Assembly (NCBI GenBank): GCA_012798805.1
Contig: JAAZMM010000004.1
Span: 25,045 to 89,044 of the forward strand
DNA: 64,000 bases
Direction: 5' to 3'
Origin: Bacteroidales bacterium
GTDB lineage: Bacteria; Bacteroidota; Bacteroidia; Bacteroidales; UBA932
The stretch's first letter is position 1. The number at the start of each line of letters is the position of its first letter. The position numbers were made by a program, and so were the translations under genes. The notes under the pieces are model-generated. The model did no database searches, was not told the origin of the DNA, and saw only the letters and a list, made by a program, of their open reading frames with translations. Positions 1 to 9,054 of the stretch are shown here, in pieces.

Positions 1-1042
1 CTGTCCTCTTATAGTTCAATTTGATCAGCAAACTGTCTTCAAGTCTGTTAGGGGTATTTATCCAAAAATCCAGACTATCTCTTGCAGGAGTATATTGGAT
101 AATGACGCAACTGTCAGCTATCCCGAAAAATTCAATATCAGCTATTTCGACATCGGGAGCATTGAATGAGAGGAATCCAACTTTTTCACTGCTTCTACCG
201 CTATTTTTTAGAAACTGAACGCTCTGGAGCTCTGTGAAGATCAGAAGCTCATACATTGAATGTCTTGCTTCGCAGGCAAGTGTATCCTTCATATCGAAAG
301 GCATCAGTTCATAAATGGAGTCCCTTATTACATCAACCGGACGAATAAGTGTGTCGAGAAATGCAATCTGGTCTTTTGTGGGATCATATTTGCTATCGTT
401 GTCGCTATCGGTAAATGCAACCATGCGATAGAGAGTATCCCGTATATTTCTGATGGAGAAAAAGCCCCATTTGTCACTCTTTGAGGCTGCATCGGGATAT
501 ATATTAAAACAGGCGGAGTCAGAGTGGTCGGTATAGAGTGCTACAAGCACCTTTTCGACAGGCTGAAGAGTCTGGCAGTCAATGATGTTGCCGGTAATAT
601 AGAGCGAATCCACCGTAGGACCCGTAGAAAAAGCATAGACTAGTCTCGGGGCAATATTGCCTTCATTGTTGTCAGCCAGGCTCTCTCCGAAATCGAGAGT
701 ATAGGTCCTGTTTTCGGCAAGAGTATCCGGAATGGAAAAAACTATATTCTTACCCTTTATTTTGTGTGTAACCCGCTTCCTCATTGGAGGAGAGAGATAG
801 ATATCAGAGGGATTTTTGACTACCGTGTATTCGTCATAGGTTAGAGCGATTTTTCCATCATATCTGGGGAAGTTCGTAGCATTAAAATCGGGATTAACCT
901 TCATAAGCACGGGCGGTATAGTATCTTTTGGGCCTCCGCTTGGTGGCGTCGTGGTATTGGCGCATGATTTGGAAAGCAATAGGCACAACAAAAATCCACA
1001 CAGGGCCAGCGCAGTTGTCAATACTCTTCTATTCTCTTGCAT
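1..1042 (-). CDS. Ig-like domain lipoprotein (C-terminus truncated by window edge)
   Basis: Manual reverse-strand reading from ATG at 1042: MQENRRVLTTALALCGFLLCLLLSKSCANTTTPPSGGPKDTIPPVL..., a signal peptide with lipobox-like Cys and PSGGPKDTIPP motif typical of Bacteroidota Ig-like lipoproteins. No stop before position 1. Confidence 0.75.
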   Translation of the reverse strand, partial: MQENRRVLTTALALCGFLLCLLLSKSCANTTTPPSGGPKDTIPPVLMKVNPDFNATNFPRYDGKIALTYDEYTVVKNPSDIYLSPPMRKRVTHKIKGKNIVFSIPDTLAENRTYTLDFGESLADNNEGNIAPRLVYAFSTGPTVDSLYITGNIIDCQTLQPVEKVLVALYTDHSDSACFNIYPDAASKSDKWGFFSIRNIRDTLYRMVAFTDSDNDSKYDPTKDQIAFLDTLIRPVDVIRDSIYELMPFDMKDTLACEARHSMYELLIFTELQSVQFLKNSGRSSEKVGFLSFNAPDVEIADIEFFGIADSCVIIQYTPARDSLDFWINTPNRLEDSLLIKLNYKRT

Positions 1043-1048
1043 TATCGT

Positions 1049-3280
1049 CTATTTTCTGTTGAGTTCAACACGTTTAACACTCTCGATCCCCTTCAGGGCC
1101 GAGATAGAGTTAATGAGCTTTTCAAGGTCATCTGTATTACGCACATAAAGATCTATAGTCCCTTCAAATATCTCGTCGTGTGTCTCTATAAATATTTTTC
1201 TAATATTGACACCGAGCTGGAGTGAGATGACTTTGGTAAGATCACTTAAAATACCCATCCTGTCAAGACCTGTAATAAAAATCCGTGCCAGATATGACAT
1301 CATGAAGTGTTTGCTCCATCTTGCCGAGACTATTCTGTCACCCTGTTTGGCGGCAAGGTCGGTGGCTCTCTGACAGCTTTTTTTGTGCACAAGTACACTA
1401 CCGTCATCCTCGATAAATCCAACCACATTGTCACCCGGAATAGGGAAGCAGCAGTCGGCAATAGTGAATGTCAAAGTACCTTTGGTCAGGTCCTCCCTTA
1501 GTTCATACTCCCGATCTTTCCCAATTTTATCGCCACTGCGTACCGGGGTGAGGAGCTTTACTCCCCACATCTGCACATTGCGCTTCTCTACGTTGGTTTT
1601 CAAGGCTGTCTCAAGGTCGGAAAGGTCGATCAGGCCGATACCGATCTTGTGATAGAGTTCATCCTTGCTGCCTGCCTTATAGTAGTCAACCAATTTTTTG
1701 ATCACACGACTCTTGGCGGTAATGTTTCGCTCCCTGAGTTTGGATGTCAGGAAGAGCCGCCCCTCTTTGATGCTATCTTTAGTTTCGGCTTTGATAGAAT
1801 CGAGGATGAAATTTCTCGCCCTGTTGGTGCGAATAAAGTCCAGCCACTCCCGCTTTGGTTTACTACTCTCCGAAGTAATTATCTCTACCTGATCTCCGTT
1901 TGAGAGGAGATGCGACAGGGGAAGCAGCTTCTGGTTTACCTTAGCAGCAATGGCTCTGTTGCCTACCTCCGAGTGGATAATGTATGCAAAATCCAGAGCG
2001 GTGGAACCTTTGGGCAGAGTCTTTGATTCACCTTTGGGAGTGAAGATATAGATGTCTGAGCTAAGCAGTTCCTTATGGAAATTGTCGAGAAATTGCAGTG
2101 CATTGGAGTCGGGGTCTTGAAGAATATCCCGCACATGTTTGAGCCATATATCTATCTCCACCTCGTCGGAGGGGGAGACCTCTCCCTTTTTGTACATCCA
2201 GTGTGCAGCCACACCTCTCTCGGCTATTGTGTTCATCCTTTCACTTCGGATCTGCACCTCAATCCATTTTCCGCCGGGGCCCATTATGGTAAGGTGTAGT
2301 GCCTCATATCCGTTGCTTTTGGGCTCTTTAACCCAGTCACGTGTCCTGTCTGGTTTGTACTGATATTTATCGGTGATAAGTGAGAATATTTGCCAACATT
2401 GTTCCCTTTCGCTGATGCCCTGTTTGGCCTCGAAAATGATTCGAACAGCATATATATCAAATATCTGCTCGAACGGAACATTTTTGGTGTTCATCTTTTT
2501 CCAGATGGAGTAGGGGGTTTTGAGACGTTTTAGTATTTCAACTTTATATCCGGCCGACTCGAGCTTCTGTTTTAAGGGGACTACAAAACTATCGATGGTA
2601 CCTGAACGCTCCTCAATTACCGCTTGAAGCTTCTTCTCGATAGCTCTGTAGGCCTCAGGTTCTCTGTGAATAAGCCAGATGTTTTCCATCTCGGATTTGA
2701 TGCTGTAGAGACCGAGACGATGTGCAAGTGGTATAAAGATATACATCGTCTCGCTGAGGATCTTCTCTTTTTTGTATTCGGGCATAAACTCGATAGTGCG
2801 CATATTGTGCAGACGATCAGCCAATTTGATGAGCACTATACGAACATCGTCATTGAGAGTAAGCAGGATCCTTTTGAAATTTTCGGCCTGCATACTCCTC
2901 GAATAGGAGATATTGTCACTATCAAGAGCAGTCTTTATCTTGGTTAAGCCATCTACAAGTGAGGCGATTGTTGGGCCGAAATGATTGGTTATGTCCTCGA
3001 CCGTGTAGTAGGTATCCTCCACTACGTCGTGCAACAATGCCGCACAGATCGATTTGTATCCCAGGCCGATCTCTTGTACCACAATCCTAGCCACCGCTAT
3101 AGGATGAAGAATATAGGGCTCTCCGGAGCGTCTCCGCACACCTTTATGTGCCTCATTGGCAAAATCAAAAGCTTTAAGCACCAGTTCAAATTCCTCCTGA
3201 TTGGCGCAGCGCTTCAGACTGTACTTCTTCAGTGTTTCAAATTCTCTGTTTATGACACTATAATCCTCTTCAGTAAACAT
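1049..3280 (-). CDS. Bifunctional (p)ppGpp synthetase/hydrolase, RelA/SpoT family
   Basis: 743 aa; HD domain with LLHDVVEDT, synthetase domain, TGS region (IYIFTPKGESKTLPKGSTALDFAY) and C-terminal ACT-like region. Confidence 0.95.
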   Translation of the reverse strand: MFTEEDYSVINREFETLKKYSLKRCANQEEFELVLKAFDFANEAHKGVRRRSGEPYILHPIAVARIVVQEIGLGYKSICAALLHDVVEDTYYTVEDITNHFGPTIASLVDGLTKIKTALDSDNISYSRSMQAENFKRILLTLNDDVRIVLIKLADRLHNMRTIEFMPEYKKEKILSETMYIFIPLAHRLGLYSIKSEMENIWLIHREPEAYRAIEKKLQAVIEERSGTIDSFVVPLKQKLESAGYKVEILKRLKTPYSIWKKMNTKNVPFEQIFDIYAVRIIFEAKQGISEREQCWQIFSLITDKYQYKPDRTRDWVKEPKSNGYEALHLTIMGPGGKWIEVQIRSERMNTIAERGVAAHWMYKKGEVSPSDEVEIDIWLKHVRDILQDPDSNALQFLDNFHKELLSSDIYIFTPKGESKTLPKGSTALDFAYIIHSEVGNRAIAAKVNQKLLPLSHLLSNGDQVEIITSESSKPKREWLDFIRTNRARNFILDSIKAETKDSIKEGRLFLTSKLRERNITAKSRVIKKLVDYYKAGSKDELYHKIGIGLIDLSDLETALKTNVEKRNVQMWGVKLLTPVRSGDKIGKDREYELREDLTKGTLTFTIADCCFPIPGDNVVGFIEDDGSVLVHKKSCQRATDLAAKQGDRIVSARWSKHFMMSYLARIFITGLDRMGILSDLTKVISLQLGVNIRKIFIETHDEIFEGTIDLYVRNTDDLEKLINSISALKGIESVKRVELNRK

Positions 3281-3293
3281 ATTCTATTTGAAA

Positions 3294-4691
3294 TTAAAAA
3301 TAGAGATCTCTTTTACCTTCTTTAACCAAGGTTAACCTCTTTTTAACAAGTTCTTTTCTATCTCCCTCCGGCATTTTGGTAAGTTCCTTGTCAATAAGTT
3401 GATATCCCACCTTTTTCGTCTCATCCGAACTGTAGTCCTCAAGATATTCCGCGAGGGTGATAATTGCATTGGGTGTGCAGAAATTACCTATAAATCCGGG
3501 GATTGCAAATTCCATAAAATGTTCTCCTGTGCGTCCCAGACGGTAGCAAGAGGTGCAGAAGCTGGGGATATATTCCCTGGTAAGGAGCCACCTGATCACT
3601 TCATCGAGGTCCCTTGTGTCGCCAATTTGGAACTGCTCTTTGTCGAGCTCCTGCTCGTAATTATCTTTTTGGTAGCCACCAATCTCGAGTTTGGTGCCGG
3701 CATCTATCTGAGAAACTCCAAAATCTATCACATCATCTCTAACTGCACTATTCTCACGTGCGGTCATGATCAGGCCGGTATAAGGTACGCTGAGGCGGAG
3801 AATGGCCACAAGCATCTTAAACTGTTCGTCGGTAACACGCCAGGGGAGATCCATATCCAATCCATAAGCAGGCTGGATGCGGGGGAAACTGATGGTGTGC
3901 GGACCAACTCCGTATGTATCCTTGAGATGGATTGCGTGAGCTACGAGTCCCAGCACCTCGAAACGCCAGTCGTAGAGTCCGAAAAGGGCTCCGATACCCA
4001 TATCATCGATTCCGCCTTCAAATGCACGATCCATCGCATGCAGACGCCAGAGGTAGTCACCCTTGTGGGTGTTTTTCGGGTGTACCTTAGCGTAGGTTTC
4101 ACGGTGATATGTCTCCTGAAATACCTGGTAGGTGCCAATGCCCGCCTCTTTTATTATCCTGTAGCCCTCAATCTCCTGAGGGGCTGCATTGATATTGACG
4201 CGACGGATCTCTCCATTGCCCACTTTTGTCCGGTAGCAGAGTCTAACCGTATGTGCTATAAATTCAGGTGAGTACATGGGGTGTTCTCCATATACAAGTA
4301 TTAAGCGCTTGTGACCGATATTTTCAAGGTTTACTACCTCGTTTATCAACTCCTGGTCGCTAAGCGTTTTGCGTACAGTTGTGCGTAGTGAACGGCGGAA
4401 GCCGCAATATTTACAATCATTTATACAATGGTTGCCGATATAGAGAGGAGCAAAGAGTACGATCCTGTTGCCATATATGGCCCTTTTGAGTTCTCTCGCT
4501 GTTTCGAAGAGCTCCTGTTTCATATCTTCGGACTCAATTGCGAGCAGTTGCGCACACTCGTTGAGAGTGAGAGGCTCTTTAGCTTTGCTTTTAGCAAAAA
4601 TGGCCCTAATTGCCTCTTTGTCCTCTTTTGTTTCCCTTATCAGGGAATGGAAATTATCGTTGTCGATAAAATCAATGTATTTCTTTCCCAT
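3294..4691 (-). CDS. hydG: [FeFe] hydrogenase H-cluster radical SAM maturase HydG
   Basis: Radical SAM motif CINDCKYCGF and C-terminal CTSC-x22-C (CX2CX22C) diagnostic of HydG. ATG at 4691 preferred over the TTG at 4718 in the ORF track. Confidence 0.93.
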   Translation of the reverse strand: MGKKYIDFIDNDNFHSLIRETKEDKEAIRAIFAKSKAKEPLTLNECAQLLAIESEDMKQELFETARELKRAIYGNRIVLFAPLYIGNHCINDCKYCGFRRSLRTTVRKTLSDQELINEVVNLENIGHKRLILVYGEHPMYSPEFIAHTVRLCYRTKVGNGEIRRVNINAAPQEIEGYRIIKEAGIGTYQVFQETYHRETYAKVHPKNTHKGDYLWRLHAMDRAFEGGIDDMGIGALFGLYDWRFEVLGLVAHAIHLKDTYGVGPHTISFPRIQPAYGLDMDLPWRVTDEQFKMLVAILRLSVPYTGLIMTARENSAVRDDVIDFGVSQIDAGTKLEIGGYQKDNYEQELDKEQFQIGDTRDLDEVIRWLLTREYIPSFCTSCYRLGRTGEHFMEFAIPGFIGNFCTPNAIITLAEYLEDYSSDETKKVGYQLIDKELTKMPEGDRKELVKKRLTLVKEGKRDLYF

Positions 4692-5694
4692 GGTATTTTT
4701 GTTTAATGTTGTGTTCAATTATTATTTGTTTTTCGTCACTTTCCTCAATTGGCAACGGATTGACGGGATGTTCGTAGTCCACCTGCTGAAATCCGTAGGA
4801 AAGCTGGGCGCCGAAGAGAATGATACTCCAGCAAAGATTTAGCCAGATCATAAGCAGCGGGATGGCAGCGAGTGCTCCATAAACACCGCTAAGGCGTGTA
4901 ACCATCAGCTGGGTGTTGAGATAGAGATATTGTATTGCTACAAATGCCAGTCCGGAAACAATAGCACCTTTCAGGGCAGAGCCATATCTGACCTTGGTGT
5001 GGGGGATCAATTTATATAATAGTGAAAATATCAATACGGCTGCGCCGTAAAATATAACCCAGAAAAGATTGGTGGTAATAAAACTGAAGGCACCGAGATT
5101 TTCGCTGACTGAGGTAAGGAATCTGATATAATATCCCCATCCGTAGAGAAATAGTATCATCAAGAAAGGAGAAAGCAGGAGAATAGCAATATAAACGAGT
5201 ATTCTCTTCCCGATACCCGATTTTTTCTTGACCATCCAGATGCGGTTAAATGCTGCTTCAATATTTATCAACAACCAGATTACCAGCCAGACAAATGCTC
5301 CAAAACTGATCCATCCAAAAGTACCCTTTTTTGTGGTTATAAGAATATTGTTGGCAAAGTTGAGTATTGCATCAATCACCTGCGTATTGGTGGGAAATGA
5401 GGCGTAAAGCAAATCTGAGAGCATTTTGTCAAGCCTGAAACCGCTGGCCACAAAGAGAATCAGCGCAGCAATTGGCACCAAAGCCATTAATCCAAAGTAA
5501 CTCAGCGCTACCGCTTCACGTGCAATCCTCTGTCCGGAAAAGCCTTTAAAGGTAATAATAAGTGCCTTGAGATAGCGTATCGCCCTTCTGCGAGCCTTTC
5601 CAAACTCACTGAAATCGAGACGCCAGATATCCTTTGTGATAAATTTGAAGATCATCCGGTAAAGCTCTTTGCATCTTTGAAAAAACAACCTCAT
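4672..5694 (-). CDS. YihY/BrkB family inner membrane protein
   Basis: 340 aa polytopic; GQRIAREAVALSYFGLMALVPIAALILF and GVYGALAAIPLLMIWLNLCWSIILFGAQLSY motifs. Confidence 0.9.
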   Translation of the reverse strand: MRLFFQRCKELYRMIFKFITKDIWRLDFSEFGKARRRAIRYLKALIITFKGFSGQRIAREAVALSYFGLMALVPIAALILFVASGFRLDKMLSDLLYASFPTNTQVIDAILNFANNILITTKKGTFGWISFGAFVWLVIWLLINIEAAFNRIWMVKKKSGIGKRILVYIAILLLSPFLMILFLYGWGYYIRFLTSVSENLGAFSFITTNLFWVIFYGAAVLIFSLLYKLIPHTKVRYGSALKGAIVSGLAFVAIQYLYLNTQLMVTRLSGVYGALAAIPLLMIWLNLCWSIILFGAQLSYGFQQVDYEHPVNPLPIEESDEKQIIIEHNIKQKYHGKEIH

Positions 5695-7721
5695 GATACC
5701 TCTTCTTCAATCATTTTGAGGAGATCTTCCTCAGTTATTACTTTAGTACCGAGTTTCTCAGCTCTTCGGAGCTTTTCAGGACCGCTTTTTTCTCCGGAAA
5801 GGAGATATGCGGTCTTTCCGCTGACGGAGCTGACACATTTGCCGCCGTGAGCGGCTATAAGAGCCTTAATTTCTTCCCGCGAAATGGAAAAATTGCCCGA
5901 TACCACTATGGTAGCTCCTTTGAGTCGGTCGGAGAGCACAACTTTTTCTTCTTTGGCTAGAGCAAATTGAAGTCCGAAGCTGCGCAACTCTTCGATTGTG
6001 AGTCGATTGGCCTCATCGGCGAAATAAGAAATCAGACTCTCTGCCATAATCTCTCCAAAATCATCCACTTGAAGCAAATCCTCCTTTGAGGCAGCTGCAA
6101 GGCGATCAATGCTGCCGAAAGTGGAAGCAGCCACTCTGGCGGTGGCTTCACCTATATGTCTGATACCAAGCGCGTAAAGCACCCTCTCAAAGGGTACTTG
6201 CTTGGATTGCTCTATACTTGTAAGAAGATTGTCCACTGACTTCTGCTGCCACCCCTCCAGCCCCAAAATATCTTCCGCTTTCAGACGGTAGAGATCGGGA
6301 AGAGTGTGGATCAGCCCTTTGTCATAGAAAAGCGAGATAGTAGCCTCTCCGGCAAGTATATCCATTGCTTTTCGGGAGACGAAATGGATAAAACGGCCCT
6401 TAATCTGAGTGGGGCAGCCATCTCTGTTGGGACAGTAGTGGCGCGCCTGATCGGGATCTCTCTCCAGAGGAGTGCCGCAGTCAGGGCAATTAGTGGGGAA
6501 AATGGGTTTCGGTAGATCTGCATGGCGCTTTGAAAACTCCACTCCGGTAATCTTTGGGATAATTTCACCTCCTTTTTCCACATAAACCAGATCGCCGACA
6601 CGTATATCGAGCAGCTCCATTTGATCAAGATTGTGGAGGGAAGCACGCCGCACCGTAGTACCGGAAAGGGGAACGGGTTCAAGATTGGCAACAGGAGTGA
6701 TAGCTCCGGTCCTTCCTACCTGATAGTCAATGGAAAGCACCTCAGTCAGCGCCTGTTCCGGCTTAAACTTGAAAGCGGTAGCCCAGCGAGGTGATTTGGC
6801 CGTATAGCCCAGTTGACGCTGAATGTCGAGCTGATTGACTTTGATCACTATACCGTCTGTGGCATAGGGGAGCTCTTTTCTGCGCTCTTCCCACTCTTTT
6901 ACATAGCCGATAACCTCCTCCATATCTTTGGCTTCGATGCTCTTTTCAGAGATATGAAATCCCCACGAAGCGGCAGCTTTAATTGCTTCGCTGTGAGTGC
7001 TGAAGGGTAGATCCTCTCCGAGGAGGTGATAGAGGATGCAGTCAAGTCCGCGCTCCTTTACAAGGGAGGGATTCAGTAATTTAAGAGATCCCGATGCTGC
7101 ATTTCGAGGGTTGGCGAAAGGAGCCTCGCCGGCAGCCGTTCTCTCTTCGTTGAGGCGCTCAAAAGCTTCATAAGGCATGAAAATTTCGCCTCTTATCTCA
7201 AATTCCTCAGGAATATTATCTCCTTGGAGAATATGCGGAATAGATTCAATGCTGACAATATTACGCGATACATCATCGCCTTTGATACCATCTCCGCGCG
7301 TAATAGCCTGTACCAGTTTACCCTCTTTATATATGAGGCAAATGGCCGTACCATCAAATTTGAGCTCACAAGAGTATGTAAAGGGCTCCCCGGCCACATT
7401 TGCTACCCTTTGGTGGAAGTCATATAACTCACCCTCATTGTATGAATTGCTCAGGGAAAGCATCGGATAACGGTGCTCTACCTGCGTAAATCCTTCACTT
7501 GGATCGGCAAGGTCGCTGCCGACCTTGAGGCTCGGGGAGTCATGGCTTGCAAATTCGGGAAATCTGGCCTCCAACCCTTGGAGCTCCAGCATCAGCATAT
7601 CATACTCAAAATCGGATATAACAGGAGTAGCAAGCACATAATAACTGTGGTTGTGTTCTTCAATTTCACGGCGCAGTTGTGCTATTCTCTCCTTTGCAAA
7701 TGATTTAGAAATTTTGGCCAT
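5691..7721 (-). CDS. ligA: NAD-dependent DNA ligase LigA
   Basis: Adenylation motif CELKFDGTAICLIY, 4-Cys zinc finger (CPDCGTPLERDPDQARHYCPNRDGC), HhH and BRCT domains. ATG at 7721 preferred to the upstream TTG. Confidence 0.97.
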   Translation of the reverse strand: MAKISKSFAKERIAQLRREIEEHNHSYYVLATPVISDFEYDMLMLELQGLEARFPEFASHDSPSLKVGSDLADPSEGFTQVEHRYPMLSLSNSYNEGELYDFHQRVANVAGEPFTYSCELKFDGTAICLIYKEGKLVQAITRGDGIKGDDVSRNIVSIESIPHILQGDNIPEEFEIRGEIFMPYEAFERLNEERTAAGEAPFANPRNAASGSLKLLNPSLVKERGLDCILYHLLGEDLPFSTHSEAIKAAASWGFHISEKSIEAKDMEEVIGYVKEWEERRKELPYATDGIVIKVNQLDIQRQLGYTAKSPRWATAFKFKPEQALTEVLSIDYQVGRTGAITPVANLEPVPLSGTTVRRASLHNLDQMELLDIRVGDLVYVEKGGEIIPKITGVEFSKRHADLPKPIFPTNCPDCGTPLERDPDQARHYCPNRDGCPTQIKGRFIHFVSRKAMDILAGEATISLFYDKGLIHTLPDLYRLKAEDILGLEGWQQKSVDNLLTSIEQSKQVPFERVLYALGIRHIGEATARVAASTFGSIDRLAAASKEDLLQVDDFGEIMAESLISYFADEANRLTIEELRSFGLQFALAKEEKVVLSDRLKGATIVVSGNFSISREEIKALIAAHGGKCVSSVSGKTAYLLSGEKSGPEKLRRAEKLGTKVITEEDLLKMIEEEVS

Positions 7722-7775
7722 ATCCAATTAATGCATTATAACTTACAAAAATAGTACATTTTTATCAAAAAGTAG

Positions 7776-7783
7776 TACATTTG
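7776..7783 (+). promoter_or_regulatory. Candidate Bacteroidota -7 element (TACATTTG) upstream of phosphofructokinase
   Basis: Matches TAnnTTTG, 39 bp upstream of the start codon; no clear -33 TTTG. Confidence 0.45.
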
Positions 7784-7821
7784 CAGCTTGAAACTGAAAA
7801 ACAAATACACAAATAATTATC

Positions 7822-9054
7822 ATGAAAGAATCTATTATTATTTTGACAGGAGGAGGACCCGCTCCCGGTATAAACACAGTTATTGGGAGTATTACGAAGA
7901 CATTTATTGCGCGAGGGTATAGGGTTCTTGGTCTCCACGGAGGTTATAAAGGCCTTTTTACCCCCAAGCCGTCATATACTGAGTTGGACTTCGTAACTGC
8001 GGATGCTATCTTCAACAGAGGCGGCTCCTACCTTATGATGAGTAGATATAAACCTACGGATGAAGACTATGCGGGGAATTTCAATTACGATCTTTTTAAG
8101 GAGAACAATATAAAATTGCTTGTAACAATCGGTGGTGATGATACTGCTTCTACAGCCAACAGGGTGACAAAATTCCTTCAGGCAAGAAATTATCAAATAT
8201 CAAATATCCACGTACCTAAGACCATTGACAATGACCTTCCGCTCCCTCTCAATACTCCCACATTCGGTTACCACTCCGCAAAAGCTGAGGGTACCCGTAT
8301 TGCGACAACGGTATATGAGGATGCAAGGACATCGGGCAACTGGTTTATTGTAGCTGCAATGGGTCGTTCTGCAGGCCATTTGGCTATCGGTATCGGCTCT
8401 TCCTGCCACTATCCTATGATTATTATCCCCGAAATGTTTAATAAGAGCAAAATTACCGTTGATAAAATTATCAAACTCTCCATATCATCTATTGTTAAGA
8501 GAAAGCTGATGGGGATTCCCTATGGCGGTATAATGCTTTCCGAGGGAGTATTCCATCTCCTTGATGATGATGAACTAAAGGCGACAGGTGTTAAATTTAC
8601 CTTTGACGAGCATGGACATCCCGAACTTGGCAAGATCCCAAAAGCTCAGCTTTTCAATGATATTCTCGAGATTGAGCTTAAAAAGCTCGGAATGAAGGTA
8701 AAGATGCGTCCTATTGAGATCGGTTACGATATAAGATGTCAGGCCCCTATCTCTTACGACCTGCTCTATTGTACGCAGCTTGGCTGCGGTGTCTATGAAC
8801 TCTTTGCCCGCGGTGAGTCCGGATGTATGGTCTATGTTGATACTATAGGTCGTACCAAGCCTCTTTATCTGAAAGATCTCCAGGATCCTAAGACGGGTAA
8901 GATCCCTCCGCGTCGTGTAGATATCGAAGGAGATCAGGCGCAGGGCATCTACAAACATATAGTACACTATATTACCCCTAACGATTACGAAGCGGCCAGA
9001 GAGTACCTCAGCAATCCTGAAGAGTACGACTTCCACAAGATTCTAAATTGGTAG
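7822..9054 (+). CDS. Diphosphate-dependent-type phosphofructokinase
   Basis: PFK fold; GGDDT and PKTIDND motifs, as in PPi-dependent PFKs (ATP enzymes have GGDGS). Confidence 0.88.
   Translation: MKESIIILTGGGPAPGINTVIGSITKTFIARGYRVLGLHGGYKGLFTPKPSYTELDFVTADAIFNRGGSYLMMSRYKPTDEDYAGNFNYDLFKENNIKLLVTIGGDDTASTANRVTKFLQARNYQISNIHVPKTIDNDLPLPLNTPTFGYHSAKAEGTRIATTVYEDARTSGNWFIVAAMGRSAGHLAIGIGSSCHYPMIIIPEMFNKSKITVDKIIKLSISSIVKRKLMGIPYGGIMLSEGVFHLLDDDELKATGVKFTFDEHGHPELGKIPKAQLFNDILEIELKKLGMKVKMRPIEIGYDIRCQAPISYDLLYCTQLGCGVYELFARGESGCMVYVDTIGRTKPLYLKDLQDPKTGKIPPRRVDIEGDQAQGIYKHIVHYITPNDYEAAREYLSNPEEYDFHKILNW

Noticed and set aside
3399-4271. 290-aa + strand ORF antisense to hydG
   Set aside because: Lies wholly opposite a confidently identified HydG; translation shows no recognisable family.
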